From: Pyrinomonadaceae bacterium
GTDB taxonomy: Bacteria; Acidobacteriota; Blastocatellia; Pyrinomonadales; Pyrinomonadaceae
Length of the DNA: 64,000 nucleotides
Direction: 5' to 3'
Assembly (NCBI GenBank): GCA_019694395.1
Contig: JAIBCC010000002.1
Location: 124,330-188,329, forward strand
Part shown: piece by piece, positions 26,777 through 36,088 of the stretch
Numbering within the stretch: the first letter of the stretch is position 1
How the letters are laid out: each line of letters starts with the position of its first letter
Position numbers and translations under genes: made by a program
Notes under the pieces: model-generated
Database searches by the model: none
What the model was told of the DNA's origin: nothing
Seen by the model: the letters and a program-made list of their open reading frames with translations, nothing else

Positions 26777-28132
26777 ATGTCCAAAGCTAACATTTTAGTT
26801 GTCGAAGATGAAGAGCTTATGCGAACCATTCTGCGTAGGATTTTAGAGGACGCAGGTTATCAAGTCAGCACAGCAGACAGCGCGGAAAATGCACTTGAGA
26901 TTTTTTCCACCAATGAAATTGACATTATCCTCACCGATATCAGAATGGCTGGGATGGACGGTTTAGAATTACTTGACCGGATCAAAACTATTGATGAAGA
27001 AGCACTTGTAATAATTATGACGGCTTATTCTTCAGTTGATTCAGCGATTGCCGCGCTTCGTAAAGGGGCTTATGATTATGTCACCAAACCTTTCGTCAAC
27101 GAAGATTTATTGCAAACCATCAAAAACGCTCTTCGTCAGCGCGAGCTTTTTCAGGAAAATCGTGCACTTCGCCGAGAACTCGATAAACATTACAGTTTTT
27201 CGGAAATTATTGGGAATTCCGCCGCTTTGCAAGCTGTTTTTCGTCTAATTGAAAAAGTTTCAACCACCAATGCCAACATTTTGATTCAGGGCGAAAGCGG
27301 AACCGGCAAAGAATTGGTTGCCCGGGCAATTCATCATCAAAGCCAACGCGCCAATAAACCGTTCGTGGCAATTAATTGCGGAGCTTTACCCGAATCACTG
27401 CTTGAATCCGAACTTTTCGGACATACCAAAGGGTCATTTACCGGCGCAACGGGGGATAAAAAAGGATTATTCCGGGCGGCAGAAAGCGGCACTTTGTTTT
27501 TAGATGAGGTTGGTGAGATTCCAATTCCCCTGCAAGTTAAACTTTTACGAGCCTTGCAGGAACACGAAGTAACTCCCATAGGTGCAACAGTTCCACTTAA
27601 ATTTGATGCCCGGATCGTTGCCGCCACCAACCGAAATTTAGAGGAAGAAGTTGCAAAAGGAAATTTCCGCGAAGACCTTTTTTATCGTTTGAATGTGATT
27701 GAAATCTTTCTTCCGCCATTGCGCGAACGCCGTGAAGACATTCCGCTATTGGTCAAGCATTTTGTAACCAAAACCGCTAAAGAACAAAATTCGATTGAAA
27801 AATCTATAAATAAAGAAGCAATGTCAGTCTTGATAAATTACCAATGGCAAGGTAACATCCGCGAATTACAAAACGCCGTCGAACGGGCATTTATTTTGAG
27901 TGGAGATGAAATTGATTTAGAAAGTTTGCCGCCTAAAGTCCGTAGTAATTCCAAACAAGGATTTGAGACTCGTGATCCTGATGGCTTAAATCCAACCCTG
28001 GAGGAAGTTGAACGCCGTTATGTTTTGGAAATAATGAAAAGCGTCAATCAAGATAAAGCATTAGCTGCCAATATTTTAGGAATTGATTTATCTACACTTT
28101 ACCGAAAATTGAAAAGGTATGATGAGATTTAA
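26777..28132 (+). CDS. Sigma-54-dependent response regulator, NtrC family
   Basis: 451 residues in three domains. The receiver domain (1-120) has the phosphorylated Asp54 (ILTDIRMAGMDG), acidic pair VEDEE and Lys104 (TKPF). The AAA+ domain has Walker A GESGTGKE (172-179) and the sigma-54 contact loop as GSFTGA (219-224), a known variant of GAFTGA. The C-terminal Fis-type helix-turn-helix is ALAANILGIDLSTLYRKLKR. It should activate sigma-54 promoters after phosphorylation. No histidine kinase gene is adjacent, so its signal is unknown. An AGGGGAAA stretch precedes the ATG. Confidence 0.95.
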   Translation: MSKANILVVEDEELMRTILRRILEDAGYQVSTADSAENALEIFSTNEIDIILTDIRMAGMDGLELLDRIKTIDEEALVIIMTAYSSVDSAIAALRKGAYDYVTKPFVNEDLLQTIKNALRQRELFQENRALRRELDKHYSFSEIIGNSAALQAVFRLIEKVSTTNANILIQGESGTGKELVARAIHHQSQRANKPFVAINCGALPESLLESELFGHTKGSFTGATGDKKGLFRAAESGTLFLDEVGEIPIPLQVKLLRALQEHEVTPIGATVPLKFDARIVAATNRNLEEEVAKGNFREDLFYRLNVIEIFLPPLRERREDIPLLVKHFVTKTAKEQNSIEKSINKEAMSVLINYQWQGNIRELQNAVERAFILSGDEIDLESLPPKVRSNSKQGFETRDPDGLNPTLEEVERRYVLEIMKSVNQDKALAANILGIDLSTLYRKLKRYDEI

Positions 28133-28641
28133 TCCGCATTCAATTCAAGAACAAAATATTTAGTTCCTTCAATTTTTGTGATTCTGCCGCTTCCGTATGG
28201 GATGTTAAAAAATTCGTTTGCGCCGTAGGAAACTCCTTTGAGCATTTCAACTCCCGATAATTGGGCTTGAGCCGTTAGTTCCTCCGGAAACCAGCTTTCA
28301 ACTCCGACTTCAGCAGGTTCGGCTTGTTTATATTTTTCCAGCACCGCCAAAATTTTGGGTTCGGTTTGTGCATCAAAATTCAAAACTGCGGTCAATTTCT
28401 TCTTTCCGTTGACTTCCTCTTCAACCCAAACTACTTCTTCTGGAATTTCCGGCATTTTTGCAAAATTCATTAACTCATCCAGATTGTCGCTGGGGGTAGT
28501 TTTCTTTCCCGTATTTGTGGAAACAGGCTTGGCATTTACATTTTTAGGGTTCTCTGTATTATTGCAACCGCTCAGAAAAGTTAAATTCACTAAAAAAATA
28601 AATGAGCATATTCTGAAGAATTTTACCGGGGACTTTTTCAT
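28129..28641 (-). CDS. Small lipoprotein, unknown function
   Basis: 170 residues with a lipobox (LSGC) whose Cys26 would be lipidated after signal-peptide cleavage. An Asn/Thr-rich linker follows (NNTENPKN to TGKKTTPSDN), then a compact domain of mixed alpha/beta character (EVVWVEEEVNGKKKLTAVL) ending ITKIEGTKYFVLELNAD. It is convergent with the response-regulator gene and overlaps its stop by four bases. No family recognised. Confidence 0.8.
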   Translation of the reverse strand: MKKSPVKFFRICSFIFLVNLTFLSGCNNTENPKNVNAKPVSTNTGKKTTPSDNLDELMNFAKMPEIPEEVVWVEEEVNGKKKLTAVLNFDAQTEPKILAVLEKYKQAEPAEVGVESWFPEELTAQAQLSGVEMLKGVSYGANEFFNIPYGSGRITKIEGTKYFVLELNAD

Positions 28642-28804
28642 TTATCTTATTGTAAAAAGTTTGGCTCAAGTTTGCAATTTATTTTGCTTAACGTTTGGTT
28701 AATTTTACGGATTTTAGCGGTTTTCCAATTAGAATTTAGCTTTGTCTTTGTGGTAAATTGTAGTCATTCAATTTATATCACTATAACAATAATTTTTAGA
28801 AAAT

Positions 28805-30463
28805 ATGGCAAATGCAGTTGAAACAAAAACCGAATTGAACCGTTGGGAAGAAGAAACATTACAAAAAGTTTTAGACAAAACACCTGAACGTAAGGAAAAA
28901 TTTGAAGGTGTTAGTTTGGAATCCGTTGAAAGACTCTATTCAAACGAACACAGCGAAGATCTAGAAATCGGCTTCCCCGGCGAATTTCCCTACAAACGCG
29001 GAATTCATCCAACCGGTTATCGCGGTAAATTGTGGACAATGCGCCAATTTGCCGGTTTTAGCTCCCCCGAAGAAACAAATAGACGCTTCAAATATTTGAT
29101 GAGTCAAGGTCAAACCGGACTTTCCGTTGCCTATGATCTGCCTGCCTTGATGGGTTTGGATGCCGATTCTCCTTTGAGTGAGGGGGAGGTCGGAAAATGC
29201 GGCGTGGCAGTTTCTTCATTTGCTGATTTTGAAGTTCTTTTTGACGGAATCAATCTCGAAGATGTCACCGTTTCACAAACAATCAATGCACCAGCCTGGA
29301 TTTTTCTAGCGTTTTATGCGGCTTTAGCCGAAAAACAAGGTGCAGATTTCAAAAAGATTTCGGGAACTTTGCAAAACGACATTTTGAAAGAATATATCGC
29401 TCAAAAAGAATGGGTTTATCCCATTCGTCCGGCGGTTAAATTAGTGGTTGATACTTTTGAATTTGCCACACAACACTTGCCGAAATACAATCCGATCTCG
29501 GTTTCGGGCTATCACATCCGCGAGGCTGGCGCGACCGCTTTGCAGGAGCTTGCTTTTACTTTAAGAGACGGCGTTGAATATGTTCAAAAAGGAATTGAAC
29601 GCGGATTAAATATTGATGAATTCGTGCCGAGAATTTCATTTTTCTTTAATGCCCATAATGACTTTTTCGAGGAAATTGCCAAATATCGTGCGGCGCGGGT
29701 AGTTTGGGCAAAAACGATGAAAGAACGCTTTGGAGCCAAAAATCCGCGTTCGATGCAAATGCGCTTTCACACTCAAACAGCCGGAGTTTCTTTGACTGTT
29801 CAACAGCCTTTGAACAACATTGCCCGGGTTGCTATCCAGGCACTTGCCGGAGTATTGGGCGGAACTCAATCACTTCACACGGATTCATATGACGAAGCGT
29901 TAGCCTTGCCAACCGACCAAGCCGCTTTGATTGCACTCAGAACTCAACAAATCATTGCCGAAGAAACAGGTGTGGTCAACACGGTTGACCCTTTGGGCGG
30001 AAGTTATTTTGTCGAATCTTTAACTCAAAAGATGGTTGACGGTTGTCTTGATTATTTCGATAAGATTGACGGTTTCGGCGGAATGATTGAAGCCATTGAA
30101 GCCGGATTTCCCCAACGCGAAATTCAAGAATCTGCCTATCAATATCAAAAAGCTCTGGAACGTCGTGAACAAACAATCGTCGGTGTCAATAAATATGTGA
30201 TGGACCAAGAAACTCACAAAACAGACATCTTAAAAATTGACGAAACGGTCAGAGATCATCAGCTTGCCAGATTAGAGGAAACAAAGACCAGAAGAGATCA
30301 GGGAGCAGTGACAAATGCCTTGAACAAGCTTAAAAATACCGCCAAAGCTAACGAAAATATCATGCCTGCGACTGTGGAAGCAGTAAAAGTATACGCCACA
30401 GTGGAAGAGATTTGCACAGCCTTAAGAGATGTTTATGGAATTTACGAAGAACCGGCTTTTTGA
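28805..30463 (+). CDS. Methylmalonyl-CoA mutase, large (substrate-binding) subunit
   Basis: 552 residues, corresponding to the TIM-barrel part of B12-dependent acyl-CoA mutases without the cobalamin domain. Landmarks are [39 protein letters not shown], the [15 protein letters not shown] segment and [17 protein letters not shown]. The B12-binding half is encoded separately at 34260-34664, so the holoenzyme is a split mutase interconverting methylmalonyl-CoA and succinyl-CoA, or a related pair such as ethylmalonyl- or isobutyryl-CoA. Substrate preference cannot be fixed from the visible motifs. Its partner lies 3.8 kb away with five unrelated genes between. Confidence 0.93.
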   Translation: MANAVETKTELNRWEEETLQKVLDKTPERKEKFEGVSLESVERLYSNEHSEDLEIGFPGEFPYKRGIHPTGYRGKLWTMRQFAGFSSPEETNRRFKYLMSQGQTGLSVAYDLPALMGLDADSPLSEGEVGKCGVAVSSFADFEVLFDGINLEDVTVSQTINAPAWIFLAFYAALAEKQGADFKKISGTLQNDILKEYIAQKEWVYPIRPAVKLVVDTFEFATQHLPKYNPISVSGYHIREAGATALQELAFTLRDGVEYVQKGIERGLNIDEFVPRISFFFNAHNDFFEEIAKYRAARVVWAKTMKERFGAKNPRSMQMRFHTQTAGVSLTVQQPLNNIARVAIQALAGVLGGTQSLHTDSYDEALALPTDQAALIALRTQQIIAEETGVVNTVDPLGGSYFVESLTQKMVDGCLDYFDKIDGFGGMIEAIEAGFPQREIQESAYQYQKALERREQTIVGVNKYVMDQETHKTDILKIDETVRDHQLARLEETKTRRDQGAVTNALNKLKNTAKANENIMPATVEAVKVYATVEEICTALRDVYGIYEEPAF

Positions 30464-30474
30464 GGATAAAATCA

Positions 30475-31200
30475 ATGCGACTAAAGTTTTTGTTTCCAAT
30501 TCTCTGCATAGTGCTTCTTTTCAGTTTTGAAATTGACGGACAAGTTAAGAAAACAAAACTTGCTAAGAAAGGGCAAACTACAAATGAAAAAGAACTTGTA
30601 GAATTAAAGAGGCAAATTCTTGCTCAAATTGAAAAAGAAAATGAAGAAAATAAACCCTCAAAAGTTTTTGTTTTTGTAGGTGAAAAGGTTGAAGTTAAAG
30701 AATTTCAACTTGAGCTGACACTAGGTGAACCTCCTTTTAACCACGCCTATAAAGCTAAATACAAAATAATCCAAAACGTCTATGGAGATTATCAAGGGGA
30801 ATTAATCGAATTTGAAGCCTTCGATCACTATGGGTATCCAGCCTTTGCCGAATTCAAAAATGTTCTACTTTTTGTGTCGGAATACAAAGGCAAACTCTAT
30901 CATGAAAAATATCAATATTTCGACGTTTATCAAACCAAGAATGGCAAATGGGCAGGTTGTGGGGACCCGTATCAATTTGAAGAATTTCATCGAAAACCTG
31001 TCAAAACTTTTAATCTTGAGTTTAACGAACCGGTAATTTATGACTTATCAAGATTCAATGCTAAACAAAGAAAAGAGTTTTATCCGCTACCATTTTTCCG
31101 AATCGAAGGTAATAAGGCTGTTTGTTTACGAGGTGCATACATTGATGAACTTTTTCAGGTTAAAAGAAATGGGGTTTTAAAAGCCCGTAAAGTTTTTTAA
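30475..31200 (+). CDS. Secreted protein, unknown function
   Basis: 241 residues from the ATG at 30475, preferred to a start at 30412 inside the mutase gene because a GAGG lies ten bases upstream and a signal peptide follows directly (hydrophobic 4-17). The mature part opens with Lys/Glu-rich sequence, probably helical (KELVELKRQILAQIEKE), then a beta-rich domain with a WAGCGDPYQFEEFH segment. Members with this look are common as secreted orphans; no family recognised. It begins 11 bp after the mutase stop and is probably co-transcribed. Confidence 0.7.
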   Translation: MRLKFLFPILCIVLLFSFEIDGQVKKTKLAKKGQTTNEKELVELKRQILAQIEKENEENKPSKVFVFVGEKVEVKEFQLELTLGEPPFNHAYKAKYKIIQNVYGDYQGELIEFEAFDHYGYPAFAEFKNVLLFVSEYKGKLYHEKYQYFDVYQTKNGKWAGCGDPYQFEEFHRKPVKTFNLEFNEPVIYDLSRFNAKQRKEFYPLPFFRIEGNKAVCLRGAYIDELFQVKRNGVLKARKVF

Positions 31201-31325
31201 ATTTCAAAACAGAAACAAAACCAAATTCTTTCAAACCTATTTCGAATCGTGCCAATGAAATGAGCAAAATTATTGCATACCTTTACTTTTGATTATGCGA
31301 AAAGATATGCGGTTTTTGAAAGAAT

Positions 31326-31832
31326 ATGAAATTCCAAAACAGCACAATTTCAGACTTCACACAAATCCTCAAACTATATGACCTCGCCATCGAATTTCAA
31401 AAAACGGTTTTTGATAAAACCTGGCTTCCCTTTGACCAAAAGATGTTGGAAAAAGAAATTGCAGAAAAACGGCACTGGAAAATTGTTATAAACGACCAAA
31501 TAGCTTGTATTTTTTCGATAACTTTTTCCGATCCGCTGATTTGGAAAGAAAATGATTCGGATTCTGCAATTTACATCCACCGGATTGTGACAAATCCTGA
31601 TTTCCGTGGTCAAAAGTTCGTGCCGAAAATTGTAGTTTGGACGCGTGATTATGTGAGATCCATTGGAAAGACTCTGATTCGGATGGATACATGGGGCGAT
31701 AATCAAAAATTGATTGATTATTATGTTGAATGCGGATTTGAGTTTTTGGGCGTTATTACCCCAACCAAAACTGTCGAATTACCCAAGCATTATGAAGGAA
31801 TTACGCTCAGTTTGTTTGAAATAAAAATTTAG
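31326..31832 (+). CDS. GNAT-family N-acetyltransferase
   Basis: 168 residues. The fold is shown by IHRIVTNPDFRGQKFVPKIV, the acetyl-CoA-binding strand-loop-helix (a degenerate R-x-x-G-x motif), and by the preceding IACIFSITFSDPLIW strand and the later YYVECGFEFLGVI. The start MKFQNSTISDFTQILKLYDLA is typical of GNAT enzymes. Substrate unknown. It stands alone on the plus strand, with a hairpin 38 bp after the stop. Confidence 0.82.
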   Translation: MKFQNSTISDFTQILKLYDLAIEFQKTVFDKTWLPFDQKMLEKEIAEKRHWKIVINDQIACIFSITFSDPLIWKENDSDSAIYIHRIVTNPDFRGQKFVPKIVVWTRDYVRSIGKTLIRMDTWGDNQKLIDYYVECGFEFLGVITPTKTVELPKHYEGITLSLFEIKI

Positions 31833-31869
31833 ACCAACTTGGATTTGAAAGTCCGAATCAAAAGTTTCG

Positions 31870-31895
31870 CTGTGACAGTTCAAAAAGTGTCACAG
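31870..31895. repeat. Inverted repeat downstream of the GNAT gene
   Basis: CTGTGACA and TGTCACAG pair perfectly around a ten-base loop, without a T-run. It could be a weak terminator or an operator for the gene at 31936. The spacing (10) differs from the six of the CRP-type sites elsewhere in the window, so I do not count it with them. Confidence 0.45.
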
Positions 31896-31935
31896 TCAAT
31901 TTCCACTATTTCAAAATTTGATTATTATGTAAGGT

Positions 31936-32784
31936 ATGATTCGACCAACCGTTTTAGCCGTTCCGATTTTTGCACTTTTGATAGCAGTTGAATATTGGTG
32001 GGACCTTCGTCAAAAAACCAATGAATATGAACGAAAAGATACCTGGACAAACATCGCACTTGGTTTCGGGAGTCTTTTTTTTGGCGCGATTTTCGGAATT
32101 ATTCAATTTACCGGCTATGAACTGCTTTATTCAATAGCACCTTACAAAATGCCGATGGATACGGTTTGGGCTTGGGTTTTGCTGGTTTTCGTTGATGATT
32201 TTGCCTATTACTGGTTCCATCGGATGAGCCACGAATCACGGTTTTTGTGGAATTTTCACGTTGTTCATCATTCCAGCGAACATTACAATTTGAGCGTGGC
32301 GGTTCGTCAAAGCTGGTTCGGCGGTTTAGCACATTGGATTTTCTATATTCCGATGGGTTTGCTCGGTTTTCCTTATTGGACTTTTGTCATTGTTCACGGC
32401 TTTAATTTAATTTATCAATATTGGATACATACCGAATTTATCGGTAAACTCGGTTGGTTCGAATGGATTTTTAATACTCCGTCACAGCACCGGGTTCACC
32501 ACGCCGTTAATCCGCAATATTTAGATCGAAATTACGCCGGAATTTTCTGCATTTGGGATAGAATGTTCCGCACTTTTACGCCGGAAAGCGAAAAACCGCG
32601 ATATGGGATCATAAAACCAATTAATAGTTATAATTGGCTCTGGATAAACACCCACGGATGGGCGGAAATGTGGGACGCATTGAAGGAAAAGAAAACTGTT
32701 TATGGAAAGTTGCGCTGCATTTTCGGCGCGCCTAATATGGATTTTGAAGAAAATTCCAATTTAAAGATTGAATCAAAAATTTAA
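31936..32784 (+). CDS. Membrane fatty acid hydroxylase / sterol desaturase family protein
   Basis: 282 residues. The di-iron histidine clusters of this superfamily are present in order: HRMSHE, HVVHHSSEH, and HRVHH near the C-terminus, together with a central His (VIVHGF and IHTEF). Three or four membrane helices surround them. Such enzymes hydroxylate or desaturate lipid chains using molecular oxygen at a non-heme di-iron site. The exact lipid substrate is unknown. The next gene starts eight bases after its stop. Confidence 0.88.
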   Translation: MIRPTVLAVPIFALLIAVEYWWDLRQKTNEYERKDTWTNIALGFGSLFFGAIFGIIQFTGYELLYSIAPYKMPMDTVWAWVLLVFVDDFAYYWFHRMSHESRFLWNFHVVHHSSEHYNLSVAVRQSWFGGLAHWIFYIPMGLLGFPYWTFVIVHGFNLIYQYWIHTEFIGKLGWFEWIFNTPSQHRVHHAVNPQYLDRNYAGIFCIWDRMFRTFTPESEKPRYGIIKPINSYNWLWINTHGWAEMWDALKEKKTVYGKLRCIFGAPNMDFEENSNLKIESKI

Positions 32785-32791
32785 ACCAAAT

Positions 32792-33508
32792 ATGAAAATT
32801 AAAATTGCCTTTTTTATTACGCTGATTTTGGCATTTACAGCAGTCAGTTTTGCCCAGAGTGTTAAAATCACTTCCAAAAAAGTAACTTATAAGCGCACAG
32901 GAAAAAATGTTCCCGACTACAAAAAAACCTTTGAAATAAATTACCCCGTCGTCGCAGGTGCAAATGGCAAAAAAATAGAAGCTATCCTTAGTTACGAGAA
33001 AAATTTCGATTTCAAAATTGCCGAAGAACAAAAAGAAACCTTTTGGCTCGAAACTGCTGATTACACAGTTAATTACAATAAAAACAACATTTTAGATGTT
33101 ACAATAATGATCGAAGGTTCGGGGGCATATCCATCGAGTAGTTCAAAATATTTGGTCGTCAACACTAAAACCGGAACTCGGATAAAACCTTCCGATGTTT
33201 TCACAAACTTAAACGGTTTGGCTGCGCTTGGTGCTAAATCCCAAATAGCCGAAATGAAAACGGAAGCTGCCAGAATCAAAAAAGACGAACCCGATTTTGA
33301 CCCGAGCGAATATTTCAATAACGCAAAATTTACCACTGAAAATTTGTGGGCTTTCACGGTCAGCGACAAAGGGATTACGTTCCATTACGATTATGGTTTT
33401 CCGCACGTTGCTCTGGCACTTCAACCAGATGGCGAATACGCTTTTAGTTGGGCAGAACTTAAACCATTTATCAAAAAAGAGGGTTTATTTGGAGTCTTCG
33501 TCAAATAA
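32792..33508 (+). CDS. Secreted RsiV/DUF3298-like protein, copy 1
   Basis: 238 residues starting at the ATG 32792; the upstream TTG at 32768 would overlap the previous gene and precede the signal peptide oddly. A signal peptide (about 1-21, ending VSFAQS) is followed by a domain with the layout of DUF4163/DUF3298 proteins: KKVTYKRTGKNVPDYKKTFE, a LDVTIMIEGSGAYPSSSSKY strand pair and the C-terminal GITFHYDYGFPHVAL and EYAFSWAELKPFI. In RsiV these domains bind lysozyme, but there is no sigma-binding part here. A tandem paralogue follows after four bases. Confidence 0.75.
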   Translation: MKIKIAFFITLILAFTAVSFAQSVKITSKKVTYKRTGKNVPDYKKTFEINYPVVAGANGKKIEAILSYEKNFDFKIAEEQKETFWLETADYTVNYNKNNILDVTIMIEGSGAYPSSSSKYLVVNTKTGTRIKPSDVFTNLNGLAALGAKSQIAEMKTEAARIKKDEPDFDPSEYFNNAKFTTENLWAFTVSDKGITFHYDYGFPHVALALQPDGEYAFSWAELKPFIKKEGLFGVFVK

Positions 33509-33512
33509 TTTA

Positions 33513-34241
33513 ATGGAAAAGGCTCTATTTACACTTCAAATAATTTTGTTTTCTCTTTCGCTCTCAGTTTTAGGGCAGAGTGTGGTAATAACTCCTAAAA
33601 AAGTTACTTACACTCGCCCGAATACCAATTCACAATTCAAAGAAACCTTTACAGTTACTTATCCCAAAATCTCCGGAACTTCAACTAAACTGATAAAAAA
33701 GATAGAAGATTCGATCAGTTTCAAAAAGGTCTTATCTTTTAATTTGCAAAATGAACGATTTGAAAATAATTGGCTTGAAGTGGCGGACTATACTGTTAGT
33801 TACAATCAAAACTGGATTCTTTCGATATATCTTTCGATGGAAGGAACAGCGGCTTATCCAACTTTCTTTGGGAAAAGTGCAGTCGTTGATTTGAAAACCG
33901 GAAATCGGGTGACAATCCAAAATGTTTTAACGAATCTTTCAAAATTAGTTTCAACAATCCGTAAAATCCAAAAGGCGGAAATAGAGGATTCAATTAAAGA
34001 AATCAAATCAAATCCTGACTTTAAGGATACTGATGTAGCCGAACTTTTTAAATTTGCGGAGTTCAAACGAATCCATCTCGAAGACTTTTCGGTTCAAAAA
34101 GACGGAATTGCTTTTCATTACAATTACAGTTTTCCGCGTTATTATCTTCCAATTGAGCCGGGCGGAAATTATCTGTTAAGCTGGAAGGAATTAAAGCCTT
34201 TTATCAGAAAAGGAAGTTTGTTTGCTCAGTTTGTCAAATAG
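33513..34241 (+). CDS. Secreted RsiV/DUF3298-like protein, copy 2
   Basis: 242 residues from the ATG 33513. It is a clear paralogue of the preceding gene: KKVTYTRPNTNSQFKETF against KKVTYKRTGKNVPDYKKTF, EGTAAYP against EGSGAYP, and the shared ending SWKELKPFIRKGSLFAQFVK. It has its own signal peptide (about 1-21, ending VLGQS). The tandem arrangement and moderate divergence point to an old local duplication. Function unknown; probably periplasmic. Confidence 0.75.
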   Translation: MEKALFTLQIILFSLSLSVLGQSVVITPKKVTYTRPNTNSQFKETFTVTYPKISGTSTKLIKKIEDSISFKKVLSFNLQNERFENNWLEVADYTVSYNQNWILSIYLSMEGTAAYPTFFGKSAVVDLKTGNRVTIQNVLTNLSKLVSTIRKIQKAEIEDSIKEIKSNPDFKDTDVAELFKFAEFKRIHLEDFSVQKDGIAFHYNYSFPRYYLPIEPGGNYLLSWKELKPFIRKGSLFAQFVK

Positions 34242-34259
34242 TTTTATAATTAACGCTTT

Positions 34260-34664
34260 ATGAGCGAAAAGAAAATCAGAGTATTAGTAGCCAAACCCGG
34301 ACTAGATGGTCACGACCGGGGAGCAAAAGTTGTCGCGCGTGCATTACGCGATGCAGGGATGGAAGTAATTTACACCGGATTGCGTCAAACGCCGGAAATG
34401 ATAGCTTCTGCTGCTTTGCAGGAAGATGTTGATGCAGTTGGAATCTCGATCTTATCCGGTGCCCATAACACGCTTTGTCCGCGCATCATAGATCTTTTGC
34501 ACGAAAACGGGATGGATGACTGTCTGGTTTTTGTTGGTGGAATTATTCCAAATGAAGACATTCCTTTTCTTAAAGAAAAAGGCGTGACCGAAGTATTTTT
34601 GCCCGGAACTTCAACTGAGGACGTGATACAACTTTTACGTGAGAAGGTTGCATCCAAAAACTAA
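34260..34664 (+). CDS. Methylmalonyl-CoA mutase, cobalamin-binding subunit
   Basis: 134 residues, the stand-alone B12 domain. The cobalt-coordinating signature Asp16-x-His18-x-x-Gly21 is present ([10 protein letters not shown]), as are the nucleotide-loop motifs GISILSGAH and FVGGIIP. It pairs with the large subunit encoded at 28805-30463. Length is normal for this split form. No mutase chaperone (MeaB) or epimerase gene is visible nearby. Confidence 0.95.
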   Translation: MSEKKIRVLVAKPGLDGHDRGAKVVARALRDAGMEVIYTGLRQTPEMIASAALQEDVDAVGISILSGAHNTLCPRIIDLLHENGMDDCLVFVGGIIPNEDIPFLKEKGVTEVFLPGTSTEDVIQLLREKVASKN

Positions 34665-34706
34665 ATCTAAATTTTGCCCCTAATTAAAATCATAGGAGAA
34701 CAATTA

Positions 34707-34931
34707 ATGAAAAAATTAGCGTTATTTTTAACATTGGCTTTTGTTTTAGGCATTCCGGTTGGTTCAAGAGCACAAACTGTTGGTCAAACAACCGATAAAG
34801 CAATAAAAAAAACTAGTAAAGGTGTTCACAAGGGTTGGTGGAAAGGAAAACGAATTGGTAAAAAAACCTGGCACAAAACCAAAGGAGCTACTAAAAAAAC
34901 CGTTAAAGTCGTAAAAGATGCTGTTAATTAG
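34707..34931 (+). CDS. Small, very basic secreted protein
   Basis: 74 residues from the ATG 34707, preceded by GGAG. A signal peptide (1-22, cut near GSRAQ) leaves a mature part of about 50 residues with roughly one-third Lys/Arg plus repeated Thr and Gly (KGVHKGWWKGKRIGKKTWHK). Its periodic KT/KK pattern is reminiscent of small cationic exported proteins. No family recognised. A terminator follows. Confidence 0.65.
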   Translation: MKKLALFLTLAFVLGIPVGSRAQTVGQTTDKAIKKTSKGVHKGWWKGKRIGKKTWHKTKGATKKTVKVVKDAVN

Positions 34932-34952
34932 TATCGGAAATTTTGTATAATT

Positions 34953-34992
34953 AAAGCCTGAACTGAAAAATTCAATCGGTTCAGGCTTTTTT
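34953..34992 (+). terminator. Rho-independent terminator
   Basis: AAAGCCTGAAC (34953-34963) pairs with GTTCAGGCTTT (34979-34989), followed by a T-run. It ends the transcript that holds the mutase small subunit and the small basic protein. Confidence 0.85.
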
Positions 34993-35028
34993 CATCCCTA
35001 AACTCCACAAACCTTCCCTTCAAAATCT

Positions 35029-35358
35029 ATGATAAAAATTTTTCTTCGTTCTCTTTTAATTGTAGTATTTCTGTGCTTTGCTTATTTGAATTCCAATGCT
35101 CAAACTCAAAAAATTGCTCAGGAATCGGGCAGAAATGTAATTATTGTCGGTGCCGGTAAAACTGCCAAAATTACCGGAAAAGTTGCTCTGGTAGTTGTTA
35201 AAGAAACTGCCGAAATCGGTTGGGAAGCCGCCAAATTAACCACCAAAGAAATTGCGGCACCAGTGGCAAAAACCATTTTTCTGAAAGCAATGCCGAAAAT
35301 CATTAAAAGAGCCGCCCCGATAGCAACCAAGGCGGCAATAAAATATTTAGCACTTTAA
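35029..35358 (+). CDS. Small secreted helical protein, unknown function
   Basis: 109 residues. A signal peptide (about 1-24, ending LNSNAQ) is followed by a mature part dominated by Ala, Lys, Ile and Thr with an amphipathic pattern (AKITGKVALVVVKETAEIGW) and a basic C-terminus (MPKIIKRAAPIATKAAIKYL). It could insert in or lie on a membrane. It is convergent with the cytochrome-maturation operon (next gene 35365, minus). Together with the small basic gene at 34707 it forms a pair of short exported proteins of unknown role. Confidence 0.6.
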   Translation: MIKIFLRSLLIVVFLCFAYLNSNAQTQKIAQESGRNVIIVGAGKTAKITGKVALVVVKETAEIGWEAAKLTTKEIAAPVAKTIFLKAMPKIIKRAAPIATKAAIKYLAL

Positions 35359-35364
35359 CTTTGT

Positions 35365-36081
35365 CTAACTTCCGATCTTGTTTATTTCATCTTTTAACCT
35401 AGGAATCGAAGCATTTGTTGGTTCAATACTTTCGATTTTGGCAACCGTTGCTTTAGCATTGGCTGAATCGCCTTTTTTAGTATAGGCAACAGTCAAATTC
35501 TGTAATGTTTTTATGTGTTTAGGATCGGTTTCCAAAGAATGTTTGAATTCAAGGATTGCACGGTCATAATTCGGATTCGGGCGTAAAAGGAAAGTCAATC
35601 CTAAATCTGTTCTGACATTAACATCATTCGGCTTGATACTCAGAGCTTTAGAATACCAATTTTCGGCATCAGAAAATTTATCCGAATCAAAGTAAGTATT
35701 TCCGAGCTGCACCAAAACCTGATAACTATCGGGTTTTAACTTATTGGCTTGCAGTAAAAACTCGATCGCTCCATCATACCTTTCAATTTGGTAATAAAAT
35801 TCCGCCGCTCCAAGTTGAGCATCAAAATTATCTGGCTCTTTACGTGCCTTTTCTATCGCGGCTTGCACCTCGGGTGCATTTGCTCCCATTGATTTATCAG
35901 AGCCGCCACCTTGATTTGGAACGTCAGGATGTCCAGGGGGCATATTTGAATTTTGGCTCATTGTCGAAACCGTGGTGTTTGGCATGGCGGCACTGCGATT
36001 CATTGAATTGGCAAACAAAAATCCGAGAATAAGTCCACCCATTAATCCTACTATTGCAAATAAAATATTTTCTTTGTTCAT
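35365..36081 (-). CDS. Membrane-anchored TPR protein linked to cytochrome c maturation
   Basis: 238 residues. One N-terminal helix (5-25) is followed by a Met/Asn/Gly-rich linker and about four TPR units (for example FDAQLGAAEFYYQIERYDGA and YQVLVQLGNTYFDSDKFSDA). In many bacteria TPR proteins of this type (CcmI, NrfG-like) hold apocytochromes for heme ligation. It starts eight bases after ccsA in the resB-ccsA operon, which supports that role, though the link is inference. Confidence 0.8.
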   Translation of the reverse strand: MNKENILFAIVGLMGGLILGFLFANSMNRSAAMPNTTVSTMSQNSNMPPGHPDVPNQGGGSDKSMGANAPEVQAAIEKARKEPDNFDAQLGAAEFYYQIERYDGAIEFLLQANKLKPDSYQVLVQLGNTYFDSDKFSDAENWYSKALSIKPNDVNVRTDLGLTFLLRPNPNYDRAILEFKHSLETDPKHIKTLQNLTVAYTKKGDSANAKATVAKIESIEPTNASIPRLKDEINKIGS

Positions 36082-36088
36082 AAAAATC

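Noticed and set aside
31870..31895. TGTGACA/TGTCACA repeat as a fifth CRP-type operator
   Set aside because: The arms are ten bases apart instead of giving TGTGA-N6-TCACA, and the flanking genes are unrelated to the cytochrome locus.
33297..33512. N-terminal 72-residue extension of the second RsiV-like gene
   Set aside because: It overlaps the first paralogue in another frame; the signal peptide begins at the ATG 33513.
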